Source: Zeugodacus cucurbitae
Taxonomy: Eukaryota; Arthropoda; Insecta; Diptera; Tephritidae
Length of the DNA stretch: 64,000 nucleotides
Direction: 5' to 3'
Assembly (NCBI RefSeq): GCF_028554725.1
Contig: NC_071671.1
Location: forward strand, 62,979,001 to 63,043,000
The notes under the pieces were generated by a model. It had not been told where the DNA came from. It made no database searches and saw only the letters and a list, made by a program, of their open reading frames with translations. A program made the position numbers and the translations under genes. This document shows, in pieces, positions 39,047 through 50,200 of this stretch. Position 1 is the first letter of the stretch; each line of letters starts with the position of its first letter.

Positions 39047-39929
39047 AATTGACTTTCGCTGGATCAAATTCACGTGCACGGCTTTCCAAAGCCGACGGCG
39101 TCGACGACAATAGTTGCTCCGCCTGTGTGGGCACACCAACACTGGAATGCAGCGCACCAGCTACACCGCTCGCCATGCTGCTGGCAACCGCATTCAACGC
39201 AGCCGGTGGCAAGCAACTAATGCTGCCAACCAATGCAGGATTTGCACCAACAACAACACCAGCACCAGAGCCGGTGCCGCAACGCTCATCACGTTCCAGC
39301 AGCTTTGGTGTCGCAGCCAATGACGCGTTCTGACTAGAAGGTGTTGAGGAAATGTGACGTTCGTTGTCTGTGGCCATATGCGCTGTGGCATTCGGCGATG
39401 AGTTGGCATCTGTCGAACGCGAACGCACAATAGCGCTACTGCCGGCGCCTACACTCAAACTGGCAGCCAGATTGCCAAAACGCGGACTGCGCGCCTCATC
39501 GTGGGCGGCCAGCTGTTCGCGCAACTGTTGCTGATGCTGTTCGTGCAATTGTTGTTGATGTTGCTGCTGTTGTTGTTGTAAATGTTGCTGTTGTTGCTGC
39601 TGCTGCTGTTGATGTTGCATTTGCAATTGCGCCAGCTTGTCTTGTACACCTTGCAGTGAGGGGCGTCGCCGATAATTGGCCGCAGCCACGCCACCCCCAC
39701 CGCCTTCATCGATATTTGCACTTGGAAGAGCACCAGCTGTTGCGCTGCTGGCGCTGCCGATGCTGTGTGGTGGTGACAAGGAGTGCTCTTTCTTCAGCGC
39801 CAATTCGGCTAGAGTGGCTGCGCCGCTGGGTTTGATGCCCTGCGCGGCGGCGGCAGCTGCCGCATTGGCTGAGGCGGCTGCAGCGGCGGCGGCGGCATTT
39901 GCAGCGCGTGTCAACGCCAAGGCTTGACT
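39047..39929 (-). CDS. Internal coding exon of an unidentified Ala/Gln/Ser-rich protein
   Basis: The acceptor is a pyrimidine-rich stretch ending TTTACTTTCAG, with the exon beginning AGTCAAGCC at 39,929. The donor is GTGAGT at 39,046-39,041. The exon starts in phase 0, ends after the first base of a codon, and encodes 294 full residues without a stop. Residues 9-29 are an Ala/Asn run. Residues 76-80 are five Gly. Residues 87-92 are RRRPSL, a basophilic kinase or 14-3-3-like site. Residues about 95-140 form a Gln/His-rich, coiled-coil-like segment encoded by mixed CAA/CAG. RSPRFG (147-152) and RSRST (169-173) follow, then a Ser/Ala-rich tail ending FDPAKVN. GC content is far above the flanks. 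There is no early ATG, so this is an internal exon. Such disordered, run-rich segments are common in fly regulators and scaffolds. I do not recognise the gene. Confidence 0.8.
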
Positions 39930-41688
39930 CTGAAAGTAAAAGAAAATACATAGTTTTAGATCTTAAAAATAAACAAAAACAACAATTTGATAATTGTTAG
40001 GCTTATGCTTTGATTCATATACTAATTGTGTGTTATTCAAGTCTTTATTTACTGAAATAAATGTTGGCTTAGCATAATAGTATGAAAGCCAGCAACAGTT
40101 AATTAATTGTCTGGTAGCGTCTCTTATTGCTCTTCTTATTCTTTATTTATTTATTTCTTTTAAGCAACGAATTTCTCCTGCTTATACGTACAACTATAGA
40201 TAAATATGTGTAAATTGATCGGTTTTTGTGATTTCCAATATTAGTTTTGGAAATTTGCTGCTAATTGTCAAAGCTTTCAATCATTGTCAGCGCAACTCGC
40301 CTTTACGAGTAATCACTGCTTGAGTAGCAAACAACCCAATTTCCAGCAATTCTGCCACGCTTGATGATCTTTTGTGTGGCGAAAGATCGTCACTGATCGG
40401 CACAATCAATTTCATGATCACCATTGAAAAGCTGCTATGCACGTGTGCATGAATAAATACACAGACACTGCGTTGATTGTCACTGTGATTGGATTGATTT
40501 ACTTACTGCTGCCATTTGATTTGTTTGCCCATCAGCGCCCCAAGAGCTTCTAATGATCGGACAACAAACATACACAGAAGCTCCGGCGCTTGATTGGCGC
40601 AACATTTTCCTTCTTCACTTTGTCTAAGCTTTGTTAAAAAAATATATACATATATAAATAACAGCTTTTACTCTTAAATATATTTAATTTAGGTTTTGAA
40701 AATCTAACGAGAGCGGGCAGACGCAGGCATAGTGCCCTAATTGAATGCCTCACATGTCTCAATCGTACGATCAGCGTGATCACTTTTAATTATTTATTTT
40801 ATTTTATATTTATTTATTTACTTTCCTTATACAGCGCTTTATTGTTATTGTGCGCTTCTTTCATTTCACTGATCATTTTTGCGCTTTCACGCGTCGCTAA
40901 GTAAATACATAAGAACGTGTGCTTGCTTATTGGCTACAATGCTTTACTTATAGCTTTTTCTGAGCTTTTTTCGCCGCATTGCTCTTGTCACTTGTAATTT
41001 CAATGAAATCAACAAAATTCCATCAATAATTTTATTAGCGAAAATTTAACAAAGCGTTGGAAAAGCAGCTAAATTCGTTACGCATTGCAAGCCATACGAA
41101 TACATAGACGTAAAGTAAACGGTTGTTATTTCAATGAAACTTAAAGCACACGCTTTACTGCGCAGTTATCTTCGCGTTATACAGATTTCTTGTTAGATCT
41201 AACTTTATTAATGATTCCCATGCACATTCACTTGTGATCTTTGGGTCAACTGCGCACAAAAAAAAATAAGAATTCTACTCGAAAGTATTCCAATTATTCT
41301 AATTGCGAGCTTATGGCTTGAAAGTTATTCGTTCTTTGCGTACAGTGCTATATTTTTGTTATAATTTGTGAATCAAGTATATATACCTATTAATGTATGT
41401 ATATGATCGTTGAAGATCATCAAGCTGCATGCCGTTGAGGTTAAATAAGTTCAGTGTGGTTCAGTCATAAGCATTCAACAACTTAATTAATTGTGGCAAA
41501 TGAGCAGAGAATTAGGAAGATTGTCAATGTGAAAGTAAAAGAAAGTAATTTTATAGTAAGAGCAGCGTTGAAAGGGCGAAATTGTTGATAATACCAAGTT
41601 CTAATGCTATAATCGACAATCAACATAAAGTTACAATGATATTTTACGATATCACAGAATAAAGTTATTTTTTTCTTAATATAGCGAA
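39930..41688 (-). other. Probable intron upstream of the 39-kb exon
   Basis: This region precedes the CAG acceptor of the minus-strand exon. It is AT-rich with several GATC-containing words, including a palindromic GTGATCAC at 40,776-40,783. No other exon was recognised. Confidence 0.5.
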
Positions 41689-42048
41689 AGCTTATAAGCT
41701 CAGAATGACTGGTGTGAGTTGTTTGAAGGCAAGTAAAGAGCCACTTAATATATCAAGAGTTCTCTAAAACTAAAAAAAAAAAAAACATTTTCCCAATATG
41801 GAGTGAGCTTAAAAGCTCGCCGACACTATTTTGTGTGGTTTGAAGAAAAGTAAAGACCTACACAAACCCAGTTAGAAAACACAAGGTTGTCTAAGTTAAA
41901 AAAAAATTGAATTTCCTCAATAAACCATGAGCTTAAAAGCTTCGAAAGCCTGTTTTGAATTGCTTGAATGCAAATAATGATCTAAACAGACATAATTAAT
42001 AAATACAAGAATCGCGTGAGGTTAAAAGCTCCGAATTACTGCACTGTG
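41689..42048. repeat. Diverged tandem array of about 120-bp units
   Basis: Four unit heads are visible: AGCTTATAAGCT at 41,689, AGCTTAAAAGCT at 41,806, AGCTTAAAAGCT at 41,930 and AGGTTAAAAGCT at 42,019 (spacings 117, 124 and 89). After each of the first three heads comes a related sequence of the type GTTTGAAGGCAAGTAAAGA. The last unit is cut off where the dispersed repeat begins at about 42,049. The units are diverged, so the array is old. Confidence 0.65.
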
Positions 42049-43274
42049 TTTTTATACTCTCGCAACAAAGTTGCTAGCAACAATGTTGCTAAAGAGAGTA
42101 TTATAGTTTCGTTCACATTACGGTTGTTTGTAACACCCAAAACTAAACGAGTTAGATATAGGGTTATATATACCAAAGTGATCAGGGTGAAGAGTGGAGT
42201 TCAAATCCGAATGTCTGTCTGTCCGTCCGTCCGTCCGTCCGTCTGTGCAAGCTGTGACTTGAGTAAAAATTAAGATATCTTGATGAAACTTGGCACACTT
42301 ATTTCTTGGCACCATAGGAAGGTTGCTTTCGAAAATGAGCAAAATCGGACCACTGCCACGCCCACAAAATGGCGAAAACCGAAAACACATAAAGTGTCTA
42401 TGGAAATAAAATTTTGTATGAAGAATCGAACTATGAAGGGGCATATGTGGATGTAATTTTTTTGAGGAAGTGGGCGTTGCCCCGCCCCCAAATAGGTTTT
42501 TTGTACAAATATCGGAAACCAATAGAGCTATATAAACCAAACTTTCCGCAGTCTTCTTTTTAGTACAATCTTAATACATTCCAAAAATGAAAGAAATCGC
42601 ATAATAACCACGCCCACCTACCATACAAAGGTTAGGTTGAAAATTACTAAAAGTGGTTTAACTCACTAACGAAAAACGCCAGAAACACTAAATTTCACAT
42701 AAGAAATGGCAGATGGAAGCTGCATTCAGATTTTTTTACAAAAATGGAAAATGGGCGTGGCGTCGCTCACTTATGGGTCAAAAACCATATCTCTGGAACT
42801 ATTCGACCGATTTCAATGAAACTTGGTTTGTAAAAGTTTACTTACATCCCAATGATATGTTGTGAAAATAGGCCAAATCGCTTTACAACCACGCCTACTT
42901 CCTATATACCAGAACTTTGAAGACGATCTGAATCGTTTACATTACAATATATAAAATAAGCACTAGTGAAGATATCGGTGCAGAACTTTGCACAAATACT
43001 CTGTTTATAGTGTGGCAGCCCCATTATAAAAACCGCCGAAATCGGACCATAGGTTTTTAAGGCCCCATATATCGAACACGAGGACCTCGATGCTTCTAAC
43101 CTAACATTAACATTAACATTATGATTTCCAACTTTCAATGGACTTTATACAATATATATGACGAATATGTGGGTCAAATTGTGCATTATATAATATAAAT
43201 AAAGTCAAATAAATAAATTGCGAGAGTATAAAATGTTCGGTTACACCCGAACTTAGTCCTTCCTTACTTGTTTT
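42049..43274 (+). mobile_element. Dispersed repeat, copy 1 (snapback-ended, non-autonomous)
   Basis: TTTATACTCTCGCAA at 42,051-42,065 is matched perfectly, inverted, by TTGCGAGAGTATAAA at 43,218-43,232. About 40 bp follow to the end (GTTCGGTTACACCCGAAC, then CCTTACTTGTT). A third related arm, GAGAGTAT at about 42,094-42,101, gives a subterminal hairpin at the left end. The body contains a GTCT/GTCC run (42,213-42,244) and repeated phrases such as CGCCCACAAAATGG and AAATCGGACCA. It has no coding capacity. From memory the family is very abundant in tephritid flies. Its class (MITE, foldback or other) is uncertain. Confidence 0.75.
42213..42244. repeat. (GTCT/GTCC)n run inside the dispersed repeat
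   Basis: A tetranucleotide run of about eight GTCY units. It is internal to the dispersed repeat, and a shorter degenerate form occurs in the second copy near 53,400. Confidence 0.9.
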
Positions 43275-44050
43275 AAATTAAACTAGCCATAATAATTAAC
43301 CCCTAGAACTTTATGCAATATTTGGATTTCTAAATAAATAATTAATATATTTTCGTTTTAATGAAATTCTTTTAAATTCTATCTAATGGATATATAGTAA
43401 TTAATGATGAAGCTTGGGAAGCTTTTAGAGCTTTTAAAAGCTTTTAAAATGCGAAAGTCAGGAGTACGAATAAAAAAGATAAGATTTAGTCGGTAGCTAA
43501 CGGATGCGAATCTCTGCAATATAGAGAAGATTATAATAAATCACTTCCGAAATGAGACGATATATTGCGGTAATTGGAGGGTTTCTGAAGTTTTTTAAGC
43601 AATGAGGAAATAAGTTTATCTCTTGTATATCTTCATATTATAATATATTGTATCATTTTATTGTATATCTTGAGCTCATGAAATCATATTCTTCTCAGAT
43701 GACTTGATTATCACAGTTTACGTAGTAAGAACACTTATTTCTTAAACTGCAATTTTTTTTTCTTAAAAAAACATTTTTCTTATCTTATAACACCATTAAG
43801 TAGCTCGAAGAGCAACTTTCCAATTTTTTTTAATACACATCACCCTACTGCACCGCATTTCAAGCGATTGCCACACTAAATTCTTATGAATTCAACACTT
43901 CATTGTGAATCTGCGGCTATCAGTGAAATCTGCATAAGATCTGGCTGTTGATCCTGCGGATAAACATTAATCACTACGCCGAAAAATACTTCAATCAAGT
44001 TAATATTAAACCTTATTTCAAACACGCTACATAGCTCAAGGCTAAACTTG
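43275..44050. other. AT-rich noncoding DNA
   Basis: No gene. A short run of AGCTTTTA-type words (43,410-43,450) might be a remnant of the array seen before the dispersed repeat. Confidence 0.4.
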
Positions 44051-44075
44051 TCAAATAAAGTCGGTTGCCAGTGCG

Positions 44076-44101
44076 ATGCTGCAGCTACAAGGAAGGTAAG
44101 T
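44076..44101 (+). promoter_or_regulatory. Candidate splice donor after a short ATG-led segment
   Basis: AAG followed by GTAAGTAAG (GT at 44,096) is an excellent donor consensus on the plus strand. It is preceded by ATG at 44,076 in a GC-richer segment, which would give a very short first coding segment. No matching acceptor or next exon could be assigned, so this is a lead only. Confidence 0.2.
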
Positions 44102-44110
44102 AAGTGCGCA

Positions 44111-44287
44111 TTACCGGCAGGCGGTGCGCGGGTTGGTGCTGGTGAAGCGTGTACTGAAATTTAATAACGCAATTTTCTCGCAGCGACTTAGTCTTTCGGC
44201 ATACACTTGCGCTACATAATTTTCTGCAAGCCAAAAAGACAACAAGAACACAGAGCGCCAAACGAAAAGTACTTTTTTCATACACAT
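44111..44287 (-). CDS. Small open frame with signal-peptide-like start, uncertain
   Basis: A 58-codon minus-strand frame opens with ATG at 44,287 and a second in-frame ATG at 44,281. It begins with MKK and a hydrophobic stretch (VFLLSFWLA), then runs to a region with two Cys and a TAA. The N-terminus looks like a secretion signal, and the GC-richer setting is suggestive. It has no recognised family, no supporting splice model, and competes with another open register on the same strand. It may be chance. Confidence 0.15.
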   Translation of the reverse strand: MCMKKVLFVWRSVFLLSFWLAENYVAQVYAERLSRCEKIALLNFSTRFTSTNPRTACR

Positions 44288-44289
44288 TC

Positions 44290-45250
44290 TTCGGGTTTAT
44301 TTCTGCAGGGCCGGCTGCGCGCCGCGCCGCACGTCAACTTCTTTTCTACAGTAGCCACATCAAGTTAGCGATCAACGACATCAAGTGATCGATCTCAAGT
44401 TATAATCATCTTTCCGGCAGTGCAGCAGTGCAACAAAAGAAAAAACACCAAGTGCGGGGCCAAGCAGGACGTCTGATGAGGGAGCGACAAGTGCTCGGCT
44501 TGCGTTTTCGGCAGTTATTATTGGCTGCAGAAATTCATTTACGCTTTAATAAAAATATACCACCCTTTTCAAGCGCATGGACAGCTCGGCATACAGGAGG
44601 TATAGGAGAAGATATAATGGCGCTGTGACTGTCCGCTAGCGGTTGGGTTGACTGTGCACATTTTGTTGGCATAGCGGTGTATTGTCGTCCCTGGTCAGTC
44701 AGCGTTTAGCCGGAGGCGTTAAAATTTTTACATTGATCTGTTGGAATTGCAGCAGCTTTCATTATGATTTAGCTCGGATACGTCAAGTCCAAACGAGGGG
44801 TAGCGGGCCAGGGCCGACAATCTAAAGTCATCAATGGTCGCGGATACAGGCTACAGACAGACATCGAGCTACCGTTGCTGATGCAGATGAAGTCGATTGA
44901 AGCTCAACCCGCGACAATCATGTGGCTGACGGTCGGTAGGATGTTCGTGTGTTCGTGTGTTGCGGTGACTGGCGACGGGCACATGTCAAGCATCATACAC
45001 AAATTGACGAAAATTCGATCAAAATTTTAATTGATCGCCCTGCAGTTATGCTGAAATTGCGATCAGCACAAAGCTGCCACAGCCAGTCAGCCAGTCGCTC
45101 AGTTCGGCGTATTAATAAAAAAGTTGGTGGAGTGGAGTAACCGAGTGTTCGGTAGTTGATCAAAAAGTTACTTACATATGCAGGGCACTACGTATACTTG
45201 CTCTTAAATAAGTTCGTTGCTTGGTCACTCACTTGATTGCTTGCTGTTGG
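44290..45250. other. GC-richer island, possible 5' UTR or promoter DNA
   Basis: This island holds CpG-containing sequence around 44,315-44,330 (GCGCGCCGCGCCGC) and GATC-rich words at 44,370-44,400. It is a candidate upstream regulatory or first-exon region for a gene on either strand. No start site can be fixed. Confidence 0.3.
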
Positions 45251-48200
45251 CGATGGCTCAACGCTTGCCAACGGCCATGTAGTGACTGTGATTATGTTAA
45301 TATTAGCTACTGCATCGATTTTGATTATACAGAGTATTTACAATAATGAAAAAGTAGCACGTACGCAGGTATGTATGTATGTATGTAAGCCGATGCGTAT
45401 TATTTGGTCACCGGAAATTCGAATGCTAATGGCAAGAAAAATGGGCTGATTTAATTTGAGATGCGCTTAACATTGATTAAAGTCCAGGGAGATTACCATA
45501 ACAAACTAACGAATCTGTAGAAATTTTTAATCCTAATTAAGATGATTTTTAGTAGACTCGAGATTTCAACCGAATTTGCAAGTTGTGTGAAGTATTTCTA
45601 AATATTTCTGAGAGAAAGGAACTTTGTGGAAAGTGACAATTGTGAGGTCGTTTTAAGACTCGAAACATTGAGACCTTAACGGAAAAGATCATTAGGGACA
45701 ACATATAATAGCTCGTCCAAACGTCTGACAATGTATCTCAGACCGAATCTTCTGATGAATGAAGTAAAGGTCGCCAGGCAGTTTTGGATGTTCCATATAC
45801 AGACTTATTTAAAAAGGAACGCAGCTTGAAAATAATACATACTCCGGGTTCTTAGAAGAAGGTATATCATAGATTTTACTTTCTAAAAAAGTCTAGATTA
45901 ACTCTAAGACGCAAAAAAGACTAAAGGCGACTTCCTGAAGCTAAATAAACGTCTTCAAAACCAAAAATTGAGCTTACAATAATAACTTGACACAAGTGTC
46001 ATAACAAATATGTCAATGACAAAAATTTTGGAAAAAAATAAAAAAAAAATATTACAAAAACAACAATAAACTCCAAACCCAATAAAAATCAATCTCTCTG
46101 CAACTGACAAATAACTTAACCAAACTCGATAGTAAGGTGAAAAAACGCATAAAAATGCGTGACAACAACAACAGCAAAAACGACAACACCACAAATAACA
46201 ATATAAACGACAACGTAGCGCACATCAATTAGTAGGCAACCGCAACATGGCATTTTTGGTACCAAAAATCCTGAAATCAACAGTCAACAACAAACAACAC
46301 AAGAGTAAACTACAACTTACGAAAAATCAAGTAGCAGCTTCTGCACTTGCCACAAAACCCAAAAACAAAAGAATAAAAATAAGAATAAAATAAAACATTA
46401 AGGAGTATACATATGTATAAGAAAATAAAGTTAAGCCACCACTAAGGCCCACCGGAATGCACAAACATATGTACGAGTATGTACGGACATATGCCAACCG
46501 TCTCGACAGTAACATGAACATCAACGCCGTTGATCAGCGTAAATTGAAACTGTTGTCGAAGTTATGTATCTTGCCAAAAAATTACTACACTAACTATTAT
46601 CCTTATTGTTGCTGTAGTTGTTGTTGTTGTCGCTGTTGATGTTGTCTGCTTTGGTTGACTCTTTTCGGATTGGCATGATGACTACAAGTTGACGTTTGGC
46701 TGTCGTCGCGACGTCGCTTAATAACACACATCACAACAGGTAGTCGTTGTGGCCTCTTTGAAAAATGCAACAACATATAAAATAATCAAAAAAATAAAAC
46801 AACAACAAAAACAAAAAATGTTGATAAAATATACACATTTCTACATTCTACATATAATATATATATATGTACATATGTTTATATCGAGAGACCGTGTTGC
46901 AAGAACACGTAGTGTGGCATGCAACAACGCAAATTTTGGCACAAAAATGCAATCCCTTGGTGGAAAGCTAATGCAATGCGTCCTTTTGGTAGGTTTATGT
47001 GTATTCTTTGCTTCAAAAATATTACCAACAGTAATCTGCGTATATGCAACATAGCTTACGTGACGCAATGATGTTGATACCATGGATCGTGGTCTAACTT
47101 TTATCGAGTGAATCTTTTAATTTTTGATTATTCATGATATTTGGGGTATATTTCTTCTTTTGCGAAAGCTGAGCGATTTCTAATAAGATTTATAAAGTAC
47201 TAAGTTGTGCAGCAATGCCTTATTTATGTGAAGAATCCATAAATTTTTAAGCCCTTGATATAGAAAAAGGTCTTAAGTAGCATGGAATTGTATTGAATCA
47301 CACCTAACGTAATATATGATCCCTTGAAGACTTTTTGATTACGAGTGTCTGAGAAGAATTTCAATAAAATATTTTCTTGAACAAACGCATGACCCCGATC
47401 TTGTCAATTTCTAATCATGTTTAAGATCTTCCAAAAAAAACTCGCAAAGTGCAGGTTGAATAAGATTGTTACAGGTTAGTAATAATAACAGTATAGAGAG
47501 ACTCAATCGATCGATGAGTAAGTCAAAGGAAAGTATATTTACTACAAATTGGTTAATCTTGACTCTTATATGAGTTCACTAGAAGTTATGCTTCAATTAG
47601 TAGCCTCTGGGAATTATTTACATTTAGTTAAATGATTTAAATTGAGCTTATAATCAAAGATTATATAACCGATCGAGCCGTTATATCAAGATCTAGGTAC
47701 AAGTGATTGAGTTCTATCATGAAATTCTTCTCAGCTTTCATAAAAATAAATATTTTCATATTTATATTTTTTTCGCAATAAATCTTAAGCAAAGCCACTA
47801 GCATCGCTGAGCGCGTAGAAGATTTGACTCAAAAAAATTTCGTATAATACGCGCATCCATATCCTTTTTGGTTCAACTGCAGCAAACAGCAAGTTCGTTT
47901 TTATGGCCTTATGCAGCGTGGTATGTGTAGAGGTATACCGTATACGTGTAGTATGTCGCGCTCAGCACGATCATCTTGTGCTACCGGAGTTTTTAATGTG
48001 TTTTAATCATCGCGCGCACATCTTGCTCGCCCGCTTGCGGTAGCAATCTGCCGTGGCGATAATAATGATGATGATGATGCCTCGACGCAGAAGACGTGGA
48101 CAACAAGAAGACGCACTGTCTGCCTGTTAAATATTTTGTGGAGAACACTTACTTGCAGTCTGACTGCGATCATACACGTGCAACACACACTTGCAACGAA

Positions 48201-50200
48201 GAAATGCAGAAATATTTTTATTCAAGTGTGTGTGTATTTACGGAACTCATACGCCGTCGGTGATTAAAATATGATCGTCTGCTTTTAATACAACACTTTG
48301 GCTCATTCGTATTATATTTACATCGATTATTTGATGAATTGTTGTATTGCCCAAGACATTTATTGAATGTGTGTCAGGCACGCATACTCAACTATGTGCG
48401 CTGCGGTGCGGTGTTGTGCTGTGCTCTGGTGAATGCCATAAATAGATGGTTATTATTATGCAGTTTACTTCTTTTTCATAAGCGAAAAGCTCCTATAGTA
48501 ATATGTGGTGCGAGTGATGATATGAATTGCTTTATTGTTGAAAGGCAATGGGAAAATTGGAATTTATTAAATTAAACGTACAGATTGAGTTATTGAAATT
48601 ATATTTGCCATTTTAGGGATAACTAAAATCACTTAGGATCATAAGAGGCGAGCGAAAATGGTGGCCAGGCAATTATTAATAAGGAGTTTTATTGGTATAT
48701 GTATGTATGGTGAATGAAAAAGATTGGAAAGTAAAATACTGCAATCCAAAATTGTTTATATGGTTTAACAAATTGCTTGCAAAATAGTAGAATGCATTAC
48801 AATGGCACTGCAGAGAGCTCTCATTGGTTTCCTTTTTCAGCGAAACTAATAATATGACACTTTCCTTTATTTGAGGTAAGTTGAATTCACAACCGTTCTT
48901 TCTTCTTCTTTTTTAATATTTCTTATGACTTAACACTTTGGTTTATTCTCATGATTTCTAATTTGAGTGTCATCTATAATAGGATGTTTTTAAATAAATC
49001 TATCTCACATAAATTTCTAAATTCCGACTGCACATATTAGGTCCGAAGATCTTACCGAACTTCGAGGTAATAAACTGTTAATAGGGTATGGGCTTCTTGA
49101 GAAATACTTATATAAGAGGTAGTGTTCTGAGCGGTTATGAGTGATCAACAATTAAAAAAGAGACGAACTTTTAAGTCCACATACTCCGAATTCCTTGAAA
49201 AAGACACAATGATATAAAACTTTCGTTAGAATAAGGACTAAACACCCAGTAAAGGAAGGTCTGTTATAAAAATTTGGAATATCTTATAACTTTTTCGCCT
49301 CAAGCCTCGAGCGATTAAAGACATGTATCTTCATTTGTAAGATACAATTTATTCTCGAACTACTTCACTAAACACCCAGTAAAAATCCGATCATTTATAC
49401 CATCTATTAGACTAGAGTGATTGGGTCTTATGTTGAAGTTCACGCAAGTGAGGAAAGTTTCTGATTGCCATTCACTTGGGAGTGGCTAGGAACGATTCTT
49501 TTGGATATGACTCAAGCAGCTCACGACTTCCGGTTTTAGACCAAATATCCCTTTGGTAGCCAACTGACATCCGTTTGCAGGCGAGCTAAAGTGAGAATGC
49601 GAAGCTCGCTTATGCTTAGTCAGTCAAAAACTCAGTTGAACTAGTCCATAAAAGCCTCGAAAGATTATTTCTAAATTTATTTTAACCCTTAATCCAGACA
49701 TTCAGCTTTTCTTGTGTTTGAGAGACCTCTCAAAATATTTTAATGCTCACTAATTTGCAGTCTACCATCCAATAATTACTTTACCAGTCCAAAAACTTGT
49801 CCACCTTTTTCCGAAATTTTGTTAATTTCTTACTCGCATTCAGTAGGTGTGCAGAATGTAATCTGGTTGCAGTCTATTTACACCATTTTTGAAAAATATC
49901 AATAATTCTTGCAAAAATAACACAAGCAATGCATGTCAATGGCAGACACTTTGCGCATGCGCGATAACGAACATACCGAAGCGTACGAAATTAATGTCAG
50001 ACAGTCGAATAAGTGTGAAGAGTATAAAAATTTTTTTTTTTTTTTAAATCAAAAATCAAAAATATACAAATACGAAAAATTCTCAAACACTCAGTCATAC
50101 ATATGATGACGAATAAAAGCAATTGCAGTCGAAAAAGCTGGCAACAATTGTTGGTGACAACCAGCATAATTAGGGAATGCAATGACATACGTATACATAC
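45251..50200. other. Mostly AT-rich noncoding DNA
   Basis: No supported gene. Bases 47,800-48,450 are GC-richer. A 17-bp word, ACTAAACACCCAGTAAA, recurs exactly at 49,237 and 49,367. ACAACA/AACAAC-rich DNA occupies about 46,150-46,310. Open frames are short and motif-free. Confidence 0.45.

Noticed and set aside
39037..39927. Plus-strand and alternative-frame open reading frames over the 39-kb exon
   Set aside because: They are shadows of the GC-rich minus-strand exon. Only the minus frame has matching acceptor and donor sites and a sensible residue-run pattern.
42118..42540. 140-codon minus-strand frame in the dispersed repeat
   Set aside because: It contains a Thr-Asp-Gly-Arg run from the GTCC microsatellite, and the second copy of the repeat does not keep the frame intact. 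It is not a gene.
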